From positions 4,591,501-4,655,500 of the forward strand of contig CP019636.1 in NCBI GenBank assembly GCA_002163975.1: a stretch of DNA of 64,000 bases. Reading direction: 5' to 3'. This document shows positions 45,808 to 53,799 of this stretch, piece after piece. Each line of letters starts with the position of its first letter. Position 1 is the stretch's first letter. The translations under genes and the position numbers were made by a program. The notes under the pieces were generated by a model. It saw only the letters and a list, made by a program, of their open reading frames with translations, was not told where the DNA came from and did not search any database. This stretch comes from Nostocales cyanobacterium HT-58-2 (GTDB lineage: Bacteria > Cyanobacteriota > Cyanobacteriia > Cyanobacteriales > Nostocaceae).

Positions 45808-46169
45808 CGCTTTATCATCATATTGGCGACTTCCAGCAATACAATAGCGAAATTATGACTATTTCCCTTTTTACTTTTTGAAACTTTTAACATCATTTCT
45901 ATAAGATCAACACACCTAGACTAGGCAGTTGTATAAATTCTCACAAGGATTTAACAAAAATATTTATTTATCAGAGTCACTCGACGTAGATAAATGTAGG
46001 ATGGGAAGCGCGAAGCATAACTCATGCTGCTCAAACAATTGATGCGTTACGGTTACGCCTAACACATCCTACAAAAAATTCTGTCCGTCTGCTTAGGCTT
46101 AGGGCAAAGAACTGCAGTAAGCATACCCGAGCGCGAGTGCATCTGCGATAAGATAAGGGCTTGACTGTC
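45808..46169. other. 362-base gap holding MITE-like repeat copy 1
   Basis: No gene is supported. It contains repeat family B copy 1 (45983-46079). The AT-rich part next to pgl holds its promoter. Confidence 0.55.
45983..46079. repeat. MITE-like repeat, family B, copy 1
   Basis: A 97-base unit that closely matches a unit at 55270-55365. It starts GACGTAGATAAATGTAGGATGGG and ends CACATCCTACAAAAAAT; the outer GTAGGATG and CATCCTAC are inverted. An inner GTTACGGTTACGCCTAAC segment (46045-46062) is the reverse complement, with one mismatch, of the corresponding segment in the other copy. Confidence 0.85.
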
Positions 46170-46910
46170 TCAGCCCTGATACAGTTCATTCCAGTCTGGA
46201 ATTGCTTCCCGTTGGGCGATTAACAATTGTTGAATTCCCTTTTCTGCAAAATCCAGTAGATGATTGAGTTGGGTACGACTAAAACTCCCTTCTTCAGCAG
46301 TTCCTTGAACTTCAATAATCCCCAACTGCTCATTCATCACAACATTAAAATCCACCTCAGCAGTCACATCTTCGATGTAGTTCAGATCCAAAAATGGCTC
46401 TCCCTGCAATAATCCTACAGAGACTGCTGCTACCTGTCCAATGATGGGCGATCGCTCCAAAATTCCCTGCTGCAACAATTTAGAAATTGCGTGAGCTAAC
46501 GCCACAAATCCCCCTGTAATCGCTGTTGTCCTGGTTCCAGCGTCTGCTTGCAATACATCTGCATCAACAGTTAGCGTGCGTTCTCCCAGGGCACTTAAAT
46601 CCAATGCTGCTCTTAAACTACGTCCAATCAAACGTTGGATTTCTTGAGTTCGTCCAGACAACTTCATGAATTCTCGTTCTTGTCGTTGCGGCGTAGCTGT
46701 TGGCAACATTCTATACTCAGCAGTTAGCCAACCTTTGCCAGTTCCTTCTAGAAACTTAGGAACTCCCTTTGTAACACTGACGCTACAAAGGACTTGAGTT
46801 TCACCACATTTTGTCAGCACGGCACCAGGCGCAAAGCGGGTGAAACCTTGCACAAAGCTAATAGGACGTGGTTGGTAGGGTTGCCGATCATCTGGACGCT
46901 GCCAAGCCAT
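46170..46910 (-). CDS. rph: Ribonuclease PH
   Basis: A phosphate-dependent 3'-5' exoribonuclease that trims tRNA and other stable RNA 3' ends. The 246-residue protein starts MAWQRPDDRQPYQPRPISF and has the phosphate/RNA-binding RTQEIQRLIGRSLRAALDLSALGERTLTVDADVLQADAGTRTTAITGGFVAL segment, then CSVSVTKGVPKFLEGTGKGW upstream. Its length is normal. It appears monocistronic; the next upstream gene, adk, is about 200 bases away. Confidence 0.96.
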   Translation of the reverse strand: MAWQRPDDRQPYQPRPISFVQGFTRFAPGAVLTKCGETQVLCSVSVTKGVPKFLEGTGKGWLTAEYRMLPTATPQRQEREFMKLSGRTQEIQRLIGRSLRAALDLSALGERTLTVDADVLQADAGTRTTAITGGFVALAHAISKLLQQGILERSPIIGQVAAVSVGLLQGEPFLDLNYIEDVTAEVDFNVVMNEQLGIIEVQGTAEEGSFSRTQLNHLLDFAEKGIQQLLIAQREAIPDWNELYQG

Positions 46911-47106
46911 TGGGGTTGCCTCAAAATTTTTTGTATTAGGACACAGCTGCTAACACTTTCGATGTTACGGTTGAAGTGTTTTTAAATAACAAGTTAATAT
47001 TTCACATAGTTAAATTATCAGATAAAGTATCACAAATATGTTTGAATTTTGTAAGGAGAAAACGTATTTTTTCTTAAATAATTAATTGTTAGAAAAACAA
47101 TATACC

Positions 47107-47697
47107 TTATTCGGGAGTTGAGAGTAGAGTGACTATGTTTTGCTGTACGACTTCTGGTCTTTGGTCGCCATTGATGGTCAACAAGCGACGCCGACGGTCG
47201 TAGTATTCTAAAATAGGAACAGTACGGTCATAAAATATTTCTACACGACGCTGCACAATTTCCGGTTGGTCATCTGGGAGAGGACAACCCCCCAATGAAC
47301 GATTCACCATAACTGCTTGTGGAACTTGTAGGTAAATCGCCCAATCTAAGTTTTGCCCCAGATTATCTAACATAAAGTCTAGCTCTTCAGCTTGAAAAGC
47401 TGTACGCGGATAACCTTCTAACACCCAACCACGGTTAAAGTTAGGTTGTTTTAACTGAGTCTGAATGAATCGAATCATCATTTCGTCTGGGACAAGTTCG
47501 CCTGTCTCCGTGTAAGGTTGTGAGAGACAACTGAAAGTGGTAAAGGATAAGTTCGCAGTTTGTGGGGCTGGGCTTTGCCCAATCGCCTCCCTCAAGATCT
47601 CGCTCGTCGAAATCAGAGGAATATCAAAGTATTTGCAAAGCTCTTGTGCTTGAGTGCTTTTCCCTGCTCCTGAACCTCCTAAAATCACTAATCTCAC
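47107..47697 (-). CDS. Adenylate kinase family nucleotide kinase
   Basis: A 196-residue P-loop kinase resembling short adenylate kinases: MRLVILGGSGAGKSTQAQ (P-loop GGSGAGKST), PLISTSEILREAI, ETGELVPDEMMIRFIQTQL, GWVLEGYPRTAFQAEELD. The LID zinc/loop segment is short (SLGGCPLPDDQPEIVQRRVEIFYDR). Between the AMP-binding region and the GELVPDE motif there is an unusual 20-residue stretch rich in Ser, Thr and Pro (about residues 43-62) not seen in ordinary Adk. Its substrate could be AMP or another NMP, so I avoid the adk symbol. Confidence 0.82.
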   Translation of the reverse strand: MRLVILGGSGAGKSTQAQELCKYFDIPLISTSEILREAIGQSPAPQTANLSFTTFSCLSQPYTETGELVPDEMMIRFIQTQLKQPNFNRGWVLEGYPRTAFQAEELDFMLDNLGQNLDWAIYLQVPQAVMVNRSLGGCPLPDDQPEIVQRRVEIFYDRTVPILEYYDRRRRLLTINGDQRPEVVQQNIVTLLSTPE

Positions 47698-48060
47698 AAC
47701 AATTCACTCCTAATTTTGTCAAACTTACAACGTTATTCATTTGTTTTACTAAATTCAGTAAATTTCATTTCTTCCCAATTTAGAAAATTTGTAGACTCTC
47801 ACAGGGCTCTATTCTGTTGTTTTAATTGATTTTAAATTTCATTTATATGTTTTTATTTTTACAATTGCTTTCCTTTATTAGGCAATGAGCTAAGTTCTCA
47901 GAACTCTTGACTTTAGCATAAACGTAGTGTTTGACTAAGAAGGCGACTTAGCAAATACATCACATATTGTCAAATCAAGCTGGATTACACAGTGTAGATT
48001 TGCCAGTATAACTCTAAGCAAAAGTGCTTTATTCTGTTGTATTTTTTTTGAACATTTTCT
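47698..48060. other. 363-base AT-rich gap between divergent genes
   Basis: No gene or clear hairpin is supported. A short direct repeat TTCTGTTGT occurs at about 47812 and 48030. It must hold promoters for the kinase gene and the CobO-like gene. Confidence 0.45.
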
Positions 48061-48597
48061 ATGGTTGCTCAGCTAGAAACTCCGAGCGTAAATTTGACCC
48101 TCAGCTTACCATATTCTGTGGAAGGGCTAGTGCAAGTTTTCACGAGTTCTCATCGTAGCTTTTTTACTAGCGTTATGGCTCAAGCACTGAGAATTGCAGG
48201 TCAAGGCACACAAGTGTTAATAGTACAGTTTCTCAAGGGCGGCATTCGTCAAGGATACGAAAACCCTATTAGACTAGGACAAAAATTAGATTGGATTCGC
48301 TGTGATTTACCTCGTTGTATTGATACACCGCACTTGGACGACAGTGAAACTCAATCTTTACAAAAGTTGTGGCAGCATACCCAAAAGGTTGTCTTTGAAG
48401 GTCAGTATTCTCTCGTTGTACTAGATGAACTCAGCTTAGCCATTCATTTTGGCTTAATTCCAGAAACAGAAGTTTTAGAATTTTTAGCAAAACGTCCTTC
48501 CCACGTCGATATTATCCTGACAGGACCAGAAATGCCTAAGTCTATTTTGGAAATAGCAGACCAAATCACCGAAATCCGTCGCAGTCATCAACCGTAA
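48061..48597 (+). CDS. CobO/BtuR-like protein with degenerate P-loop
   Basis: A 178-residue protein with the overall fold of cob(I)alamin adenosyltransferases of the CobO type (GLVQVFTSSHRSFFTSVMAQALRIAGQGTQVLIVQFLKGG, VVLDELSLAIHFGLI, ILTGPEMPKSILEIADQITEI). Where family members have a GxGKGKT P-loop, this protein has SSHRSFFTS (residues 29-37), with no Lys and no Gly pair, so ATP binding by that site is doubtful. It may have a different or regulatory role. It is about 170 bases before dcd. The other CobO gene in the window (59512) has two intact P-loops. Confidence 0.7.
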   Translation: MVAQLETPSVNLTLSLPYSVEGLVQVFTSSHRSFFTSVMAQALRIAGQGTQVLIVQFLKGGIRQGYENPIRLGQKLDWIRCDLPRCIDTPHLDDSETQSLQKLWQHTQKVVFEGQYSLVVLDELSLAIHFGLIPETEVLEFLAKRPSHVDIILTGPEMPKSILEIADQITEIRRSHQP

Positions 48598-48765
48598 GTC
48601 AGTTTTTTAGTGATGAGTCCTGAGTCTTAAAGTTCTCAGCAACGCAGTCTCAGCAAGTTTTTCCAAATGACTTTTATTTTACTAAGCGCACAGAGCTTGG
48701 AACTGTTCTCTAATGAACTATGTTCGCGCTATTCTAGTTATTCGGTTTAAATTAATAGCGAAGTA

Positions 48766-49365
48766 GTGATTAAAAACGATATTTGGATTACTGAAAAAGC
48801 TCACAAGGGTATGATTGCGCCCTTTGAGCCAAGTCTGGTTCGAGAAATAACAATCTGTGAAGCTCAACCGTTGCGACGTGTTATTAGCTACGGTTTATCT
48901 TCGTATGGGTACGATATACGCCTTTCTCCAGTTGAGTTTCGGATTTTCCGCCACATTCCTGGCACAGTCGTTGATCCCAAAAACTTTAATTGTCATAATC
49001 TAGAACCAACTCCACTACATACAGATGCCAACGGTAGTTATTTTATACTACCTGCTCATTCGTATGGTCTGGGAGTAGCCCTAGAAAGGCTGGAAGTTCC
49101 AGATAATATTACAGTTATTTGTATAGGTAAATCTACTTATGCAAGATGCGGTATAATCGCAAATTTAACACCGGCTGAGGCTGCATGGCGGGGTCATCTG
49201 ACCTTGGAGTTCTCCAATTCTTCCAGCGCTGACTGTCGCATCTACGCTAATGAAGGTGTGGTACAGCTGCTGTTTTTGGAAGGTGAACCTTGCGCTATTA
49301 GTTACGAGGCTCGTCAGGGTAAATATCAGGATCAGCCAGAAATAGTGACTCTAGCTAAAGTTTAA
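48766..49365 (+). CDS. dcd: dCTP deaminase
   Basis: Converts dCTP to dUTP, the precursor of dUMP for thymidylate synthesis. The 199-residue protein has the family pattern SLVREITICEAQPLRRVISYGLSSYGYDIRLS, the trimer/active-site GKSTYARCGIIANLTPAEAAWRGHLTLEFSNSS, and EGVVQLLFLEG. The start is GTG 48766, which gives the usual N-terminus MIKNDIWI. It is convergent with a ThyA-like gene 54 bases away, so the locus combines dUMP supply with a dTMP-type synthase. Confidence 0.95.
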   Translation: MIKNDIWITEKAHKGMIAPFEPSLVREITICEAQPLRRVISYGLSSYGYDIRLSPVEFRIFRHIPGTVVDPKNFNCHNLEPTPLHTDANGSYFILPAHSYGLGVALERLEVPDNITVICIGKSTYARCGIIANLTPAEAAWRGHLTLEFSNSSSADCRIYANEGVVQLLFLEGEPCAISYEARQGKYQDQPEIVTLAKV

Positions 49366-49373
49366 TGAAGGAC

Positions 49374-49428
49374 AAAGGATGAATTAGGGGTGAGTATAAA
49401 ATTTTTGATCCTTGATTCTTCATCCTTT
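49374..49428. terminator. Hairpin between dcd and the ThyA-like gene
   Basis: AAAGGATGAA (49374-49383) pairs with TTCATCCTTT (49419-49428) across a 35-base loop. The right arm overlaps the stop codon of the minus-strand gene. The position suits a bidirectional end, though the loop is long. Confidence 0.3.
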
Positions 49429-50931
49429 CTTGAGTGGCTTATCTTGCTCATAAGTAAAGCTTGCCATTGACAAAGCAAGTTCGGCTTTTTGTAACTCCGT
49501 GCCTAGGTACATAGCATGCTCAACTTGCAACCCTGGACAGTTTGCTGATATTTGCTGATAAAGTTGTTTTGAAGACTTACCTAAATAGCAATTAACAACT
49601 TCTCCAGAACCAGGAGTCATATGTTCAACTAGGATTTTATCATCCTGCACAGTAATGACAAAACTCCCTGTGGGATCGGCATAATCTCGCTGCTGATGAA
49701 TATTAGCATATTGAGCCTGAATCACTTTTTCTGCATTTTCCCAACAGTCATCATATATATGGGCACTTTGACTAATAGTAATCAACGGTCCCATTTTTAA
49801 TGAATGAGTTGAGCGTTTGCATATTTCTTCTCGAATGTGTCTTTGCAAAGCACGCAATCCCATTGCATTTGCAGGCCATGCAGAAAACATATCATTACTG
49901 CGAAAAGTCGCTGTTAAAGAGAGTTCGTTATTAACTATTCGGACCCAGATATGGTTCAAGCAAGGCGGACTGTCGTTACCATCATTACCAACATCCCACA
50001 AAGACATTACAGCCCTTGCTGAATCAACATCAGCGACTAGTTTGTTAATGACTTGCTCAACTTGGTCGTGCCCAAACCAAGAACGTAAACGTTGACCGTA
50101 TGTATACTTCACTCCTTCTTGTTTAAGTGTATTATCTAAAATCTGAGAAATATATTCTTCAAGAAAACTACGGTCTATTGGTAAATAATTCGGTTCTGGA
50201 AAATCAAAATTTTCTGGTTCATCAGTAACAATTGCCATCAAATCAATCAATTCTTGCCATTGCCCATCATATGCAGTTGGTCGAATTGTTCCTGTTGTCT
50301 TAATTAAATGAATAATTTTTACCCAAGTCTCAGCTATCGTCTTGCCTTCAATTCTGTGTCCGTAGCGTGGTCCTGGTAAAACAGTTGGCACCACAGTACA
50401 CATGGGAAATTCTAAGGGTAAACCCCAGGGTTCAATTGCTTCTCTTTTTGCAAAAGACTTCGCCAGAGTACAAACTTCAGCAATTGATTTTGCTTCTTGG
50501 CATTCTATAGACTCCCGCAGTTTTTGTAGCGGATTGGCGTCAACTTCAATATCAATATAGCCAGGATGAGGGGAGCGAATTACCCAGCAATGCCGCCCAG
50601 TGTCGCTTAATCCTTCTTCAAATCCATTGCGGAAAAAGTCTAGTAAGCATTGACACGCACCCGCGTTCTTGTCTTCCTTTGTGGCGTTGAGGACGACTAA
50701 AAAGCAAACGTGGGGATTATAAAGCAAATTGCGAATCAGTAAGTTTATACCTCTTGTGGGTGAGTATAGCTGTCCAATAACAGCATACTCTTCTGGTTGG
50801 AGGTGTTTGGCGATCGCCTGCTTTACAGTCCATCCTGTAATAACTGCCGTCTGACCTTGACCATAAATCAGCTGGTTAGGCTTGTGCAGTCCTATGTATT
50901 TATGTTTAGTTGCCTTACCTGTTGCTGTCAT
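49420..50931 (-). CDS. MtrA-like (DUF4346) / ThyA-like fusion protein
   Basis: A 503-residue protein. Residues 15-130 resemble DUF4346/MtrA-like domains: YGQGQTAVITGWTVKQAIAKHLQPEEYAVIGQLYSPTRGINLLIRNLLYNPHV. Residues 190-400 resemble ThyA-family enzymes. A catalytic-type Cys324 sits in SPPCLNHIW, followed by RSNDMFSAWPANAMG (the RSxD nucleotide/phosphate site) and HIYDDCW, which matches the dUMP-contacting HIY of ThyA. It is probably a dTMP synthase or dCMP/dUMP hydroxymethylase-like enzyme, fused to a domain whose archaeal relatives carry cobamide methyl transfer. No folate site can be confirmed. It faces dcd. Confidence 0.72.
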   Translation of the reverse strand: MTATGKATKHKYIGLHKPNQLIYGQGQTAVITGWTVKQAIAKHLQPEEYAVIGQLYSPTRGINLLIRNLLYNPHVCFLVVLNATKEDKNAGACQCLLDFFRNGFEEGLSDTGRHCWVIRSPHPGYIDIEVDANPLQKLRESIECQEAKSIAEVCTLAKSFAKREAIEPWGLPLEFPMCTVVPTVLPGPRYGHRIEGKTIAETWVKIIHLIKTTGTIRPTAYDGQWQELIDLMAIVTDEPENFDFPEPNYLPIDRSFLEEYISQILDNTLKQEGVKYTYGQRLRSWFGHDQVEQVINKLVADVDSARAVMSLWDVGNDGNDSPPCLNHIWVRIVNNELSLTATFRSNDMFSAWPANAMGLRALQRHIREEICKRSTHSLKMGPLITISQSAHIYDDCWENAEKVIQAQYANIHQQRDYADPTGSFVITVQDDKILVEHMTPGSGEVVNCYLGKSSKQLYQQISANCPGLQVEHAMYLGTELQKAELALSMASFTYEQDKPLKKG

Positions 50932-51143
50932 GGTTGGCTAAAAGTCAAAAAAACTAGCCTTTTAGCTTATCACACCACAGATGGTGCTATTCGAGCAAAT
51001 TCTTCAAAAAGTTTAGCTACTCAGATGACACGTCAAGGTCACTACTCTTGGGCGATCGCCTGCTCACTTATTAACTTTACATTCTTTAATAAACTTGTTA
51101 CACTTCTTTACATGGCTGCAATAATTTCATAAGGAAAATATTC

Positions 51144-51359
51144 ATGACTGCGAAAGGCTCTATTATTGACGACCAGGGTAAGATGAACAACTTTGCGATT
51201 GAGCCAAAAGTGTATGTGGATGATCAAGGCGATCGCACTGGCTTCACCCCCTACGCTGAACTGCTTAACGGTCGTTTGGCAATGATTGGTTTTGTATCTT
51301 TGATAGCCTTGGAAGTGTTTACCGGAAGTGGTATCTTTGGTTTATTAAGAAGCCTGTAA
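51144..51359 (+). CDS. High-light-inducible protein (HLIP/Scp)
   Basis: A one-helix chlorophyll-binding protein of 71 residues. The conserved ELLNGRLAMIGFVSLIALEVFTG helix has the Glu-x-x-x-x-Arg chlorophyll-binding pair. A hydrophilic N-terminus of about 35 residues precedes it. These proteins sit in the thylakoid membrane, pair with chlorophyll synthase or photosystem assembly intermediates, and protect against excess light. AAGGAAAAT precedes the ATG. The 212-base upstream gap may hold a light-stress promoter, not identified. Confidence 0.94.
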   Translation: MTAKGSIIDDQGKMNNFAIEPKVYVDDQGDRTGFTPYAELLNGRLAMIGFVSLIALEVFTGSGIFGLLRSL

Positions 51360-51388
51360 AAACTGATATTATTGAATCTCCTCCTCAG

Positions 51389-51407
51389 TCGCCCAAATGC
51401 TGGGCGA
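51389..51407. terminator. Hairpin after the HLIP gene
   Basis: TCGCCCA pairs perfectly with TGGGCGA around AATGC, 30 bases after the HLIP stop codon. There is no T-tract. Confidence 0.4.
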
Positions 51408-51565
51408 ACAGAACTGCTGGCTGTTTTACCGTGCTTCGCGTCTTTACTTGAAGTGCGGTGATTTTGCATATCCTCTTTTGCAAAAGCTATTGATAAGAGG
51501 GAGTATTTATGGGTACATAATAGGGTATGTTCTCTTGTGGGTAAAAGAGAACAAAACTGGTGATT

Positions 51566-52012
51566 ATGAGCAACATACCCAAAATCGACCGTCAAAGGGA
51601 GCATCAAGCAAACGAGCGGACATTTCTAGCTTGGCTACGCACTTCAATAGCATTAATTGGCTTTGGTTTTGCTATTGCCAGATTTGGTCTATTTATACGC
51701 CAGCTGAATTTTACTTTGACTCAGCAGCAACAGGAACCATCGCCACATCCCTTTTTCACCTCTGAAAATCTAGGGATTTGTTTGGTAGTTTTTGGTATTT
51801 TAACTTTAGTTTTAGCAGTCTGGCGGTATAACCAAGTTTTTTGGCAAATTGAACAAGGAAACTATCAACCCAGTAGGTTGAGTGTTTGGGTGATGACTGG
51901 AGCAGTGATTATTTTTGGAATTTTTAGTATTCCTTTGCTCCTTTTAAGAAGTAAAGTGCATCCTTCTTCGTATCGGCTTCCTAATCAAACCCATTCACGC
52001 AATTTTCGTTAA
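51566..52012 (+). CDS. DUF202 membrane protein (YidH family)
   Basis: A 148-residue protein of the DUF202/YidH family. It has an ERTFLAWLRTSIALIGFGFAIARFG helix near the start, a second helix (NLGICLVVFGILTLVLAVWRYN) and a third (VWVMTGAVIIFGIFSIPLLLL). It is predicted to sit in the inner membrane; no function is established for the family to my knowledge. ATG 51566 is preceded by GGTG; GTG 51560 adds two residues. It stands alone. Confidence 0.85.
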   Translation: MSNIPKIDRQREHQANERTFLAWLRTSIALIGFGFAIARFGLFIRQLNFTLTQQQQEPSPHPFFTSENLGICLVVFGILTLVLAVWRYNQVFWQIEQGNYQPSRLSVWVMTGAVIIFGIFSIPLLLLRSKVHPSSYRLPNQTHSRNFR

Positions 52013-52391
52013 TTGAAAAAATATTTTATTGGAAAATTATAGTTGCAATTTCATTTGCCTAGGCAAAACAGATAGGATGCTTGTTACCATTAATTTGTCA
52101 AATTTTAAATTTTGTTTTAAATTTTGAGAGAAGTCTGAGCGGAAGTGAGACAGCGCTGCAGGAGGGGAGCCAGTCCGTTGCGGTGAGACAGAGCTATGCA
52201 AGAGGGTTTCCCTCTTCTGACGGAGACGCTATGCGAACCGTAGGCGACTGCGCTCTTCGCAGCGGTAGCGACGTCAGGAGCGTCACCCGTTCGTCGAAGA
52301 CGTTCCCGAAGGGTAGAGCTTCCTCCGTTCCCTGCAGGGTTGCCGGAGGCATCAGAGTTTCGGTGATTTTAAATTGTTTATCGGGTGAGCT
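52013..52391. repeat. 379-base gap filled by a GC-rich repeat mosaic
   Basis: Bases about 52120-52375 are distinctly GC-rich against AT-rich flanks and contain pieces such as GACGGAGACGCTATGCGAACC, GCGACTGCGCTCTTCGCAGC and CGTCACCCGTTCGTCG. GGAGACGCTACGCGAAC-type pieces also occur near 11197 and 25812. It is repeat DNA; the frames through it are spurious. Confidence 0.6.
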
Positions 52392-52973
52392 ATGGCTTTA
52401 ACTGCTTCAACAATGTTGCCGCTAGGTACTCAGGCACCAGATTTTCATTTACCGGATGTGGTGTCTGGACAGACGATTTCGCTTTCCACTTTTGCTGACA
52501 AAAAAGCTCTCCTTGTGATGTTTATTTGTCGGCATTGTCCGTTTGTGAAGCATGTGAAAGAAGAATTGGGGCAGTTGGGCAAAGATTACATTTCTAATGG
52601 TTTAGGAATTGTTGCGATTAGCACTAATGATGCCAAAAATTATCCAGATGATGCTCCTGAATTGTTAAAGACAATGGCAATAGAACTTGATTTCAAGTTT
52701 CCTTTCTGCTATGACGAAAGCCAAGAAACTGCAAAAGCTTACACAGCGGCTTGCACACCAGATTTTTTCCTCTTTGATGCCAAGCGCCAACTGGTTTATC
52801 GAGGACAATTGGATGATAGCCGTCCCAGCAATGGCAAACCTGTAACAGGTACAGATTTACGTGCAGCTATTGATGCGATCTTGGCGGGTCAATCAGTTAC
52901 AGGCGAGCAAAAGCCAAGTATTGGTTGCAATATTAAGTGGAAACCTGGTAACGAACCAAGTTATTTTTCCTAA
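52392..52973 (+). CDS. Thioredoxin-fold protein (AhpC/TlpA-like)
   Basis: A 193-residue thioredoxin-fold protein with a CxxC motif (FICRHCPFVKHVKEEL), APDFHLPDVVSGQTISLSTF at the start, and a C-terminal CNIKWKPGNEP. The region IAISTNDAKNYPDDAPELL and the CTPDFFLFD loop match a widespread bacterial family of cytosolic thiol-disulphide or peroxiredoxin-like proteins whose exact substrate is not established. There is no signal peptide. It starts immediately after the GC-rich repeat mosaic, so its promoter may lie inside it. Confidence 0.85.
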   Translation: MALTASTMLPLGTQAPDFHLPDVVSGQTISLSTFADKKALLVMFICRHCPFVKHVKEELGQLGKDYISNGLGIVAISTNDAKNYPDDAPELLKTMAIELDFKFPFCYDESQETAKAYTAACTPDFFLFDAKRQLVYRGQLDDSRPSNGKPVTGTDLRAAIDAILAGQSVTGEQKPSIGCNIKWKPGNEPSYFS

Positions 52974-53037
52974 AGCAGATTATTTGTCGTAGATATTGGA
53001 GTATTTGACATACCAATATATTAAAAATTTTTCTGTC

Positions 53038-53064
53038 ATCCCTAATATATATATGATTAGGGAT
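53038..53064. terminator. Hairpin after the thioredoxin-fold gene
   Basis: ATCCCTAAT pairs perfectly with ATTAGGGAT around a nine-base AT loop, 64 bases after the stop codon. There is no T-tract. Confidence 0.35.
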
Positions 53065-53098
53065 ATCAATAAACTGCCTCTATCTGATGGCAGAACAA

Positions 53099-53141
53099 AA
53101 ATCCTCCTTAACAAAAGACAAATAACCGTAAAGGAGGATTT
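53099..53141 (-). terminator. Rho-independent-type terminator of the 53155-53673 gene
   Basis: On the minus strand AAATCCTCCTT pairs with AAGGAGGATTT around a 21-base loop and is followed by a T-run. It begins 14 bases after the minus gene's stop codon. On the plus strand the same DNA looks like a Shine-Dalgarno site followed by a three-codon frame, an interpretation I rejected. Confidence 0.6.
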
Positions 53142-53154
53142 AAATCATGGACAT

Positions 53155-53673
53155 TTAGTGTTTTACTTCTAAATCAAGGATGTAAGAGCCCAGTTGAACT
53201 TCTCCTGCCCACAATTCGTATTCCACCCGCAAATGTTCTGGTAAGGGGTGTCCGTCGAGTGTTAAGCTGCGAGTGAAATTTCGTAAGCGAATAGGCTCAC
53301 TAGGTTGTAATGACTCGGTTGGCAACCAGTAACGAGAAATACCATAAACGCCCTGTTCCCAAAAGTGGCGGTAACTCAACTGACCATTGCCTTGCATCGT
53401 CATGATAACTCGGTATGGGGAAATCTCTAACCATAATATCCGGGGACCAGTGGGGGCTTGAGCGTTACAGCGCTCTGGCTCAAGAGCAGGGTTCTCCTTA
53501 CACGGAGATTCATCTACCGCTTCACAATTTTTGACTGGTGGTGCAGACAAGAGTAAGTGGAACCTGTCGCGGTCTTTCTGATAAAGTGTCGCGGCAGTTT
53601 CGACAACAGACCAAACAGGCAGGTCTGTAGAGACGAGTGATAGACACACGGGCTTGCGATGGTGAGTAAGCAT
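53155..53673 (-). CDS. Hypothetical cyanobacterial protein
   Basis: A protein of about 172 residues from ATG 53673 (MLTHHRKPVCLSLVSTDLPVWS). The frame is open to TTG 53784 (209 residues), but the extra part is hydrophobic and not obviously conserved. It contains LVSTDLPVWSVVETAATLYQKDRDRFHLLL and ILWLEISPYRVIMTMQGNGQLSYRHFWEQGVYGISRYWLP, then VEYELWAGEVQLGSYILDLEV. I do not recognise a family. It is divergent from aroA with about 130 bases between. Confidence 0.6.
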   Translation of the reverse strand: MLTHHRKPVCLSLVSTDLPVWSVVETAATLYQKDRDRFHLLLSAPPVKNCEAVDESPCKENPALEPERCNAQAPTGPRILWLEISPYRVIMTMQGNGQLSYRHFWEQGVYGISRYWLPTESLQPSEPIRLRNFTRSLTLDGHPLPEHLRVEYELWAGEVQLGSYILDLEVKH

Positions 53674-53799
53674 GGGAGCGATAACGGCAAACAGCTGTGA
53701 AATGAAATGAATTACAAGAAGAAATTGATAAACATTGGTAGATCTAGCGGCACAGGGAAAGCGATAGGATACTAGCGCAGTCAACGCCAGTTTATCCTA

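Noticed and set aside
52081..52401. A 106-codon frame in the GC-rich repeat mosaic
   Set aside because: It is made of repeat sequence, has no family match, and overlaps the start of the thioredoxin-fold gene.
53131..53158. A perfect AAGGAGG followed by ATG and a three-codon frame on the plus strand
   Set aside because: The AAGGAGG is one arm of an 11-bp stem that, on the minus strand, is followed by a T-run directly after the neighbouring gene's stop codon. A terminator explains it better than a hidden leader peptide.
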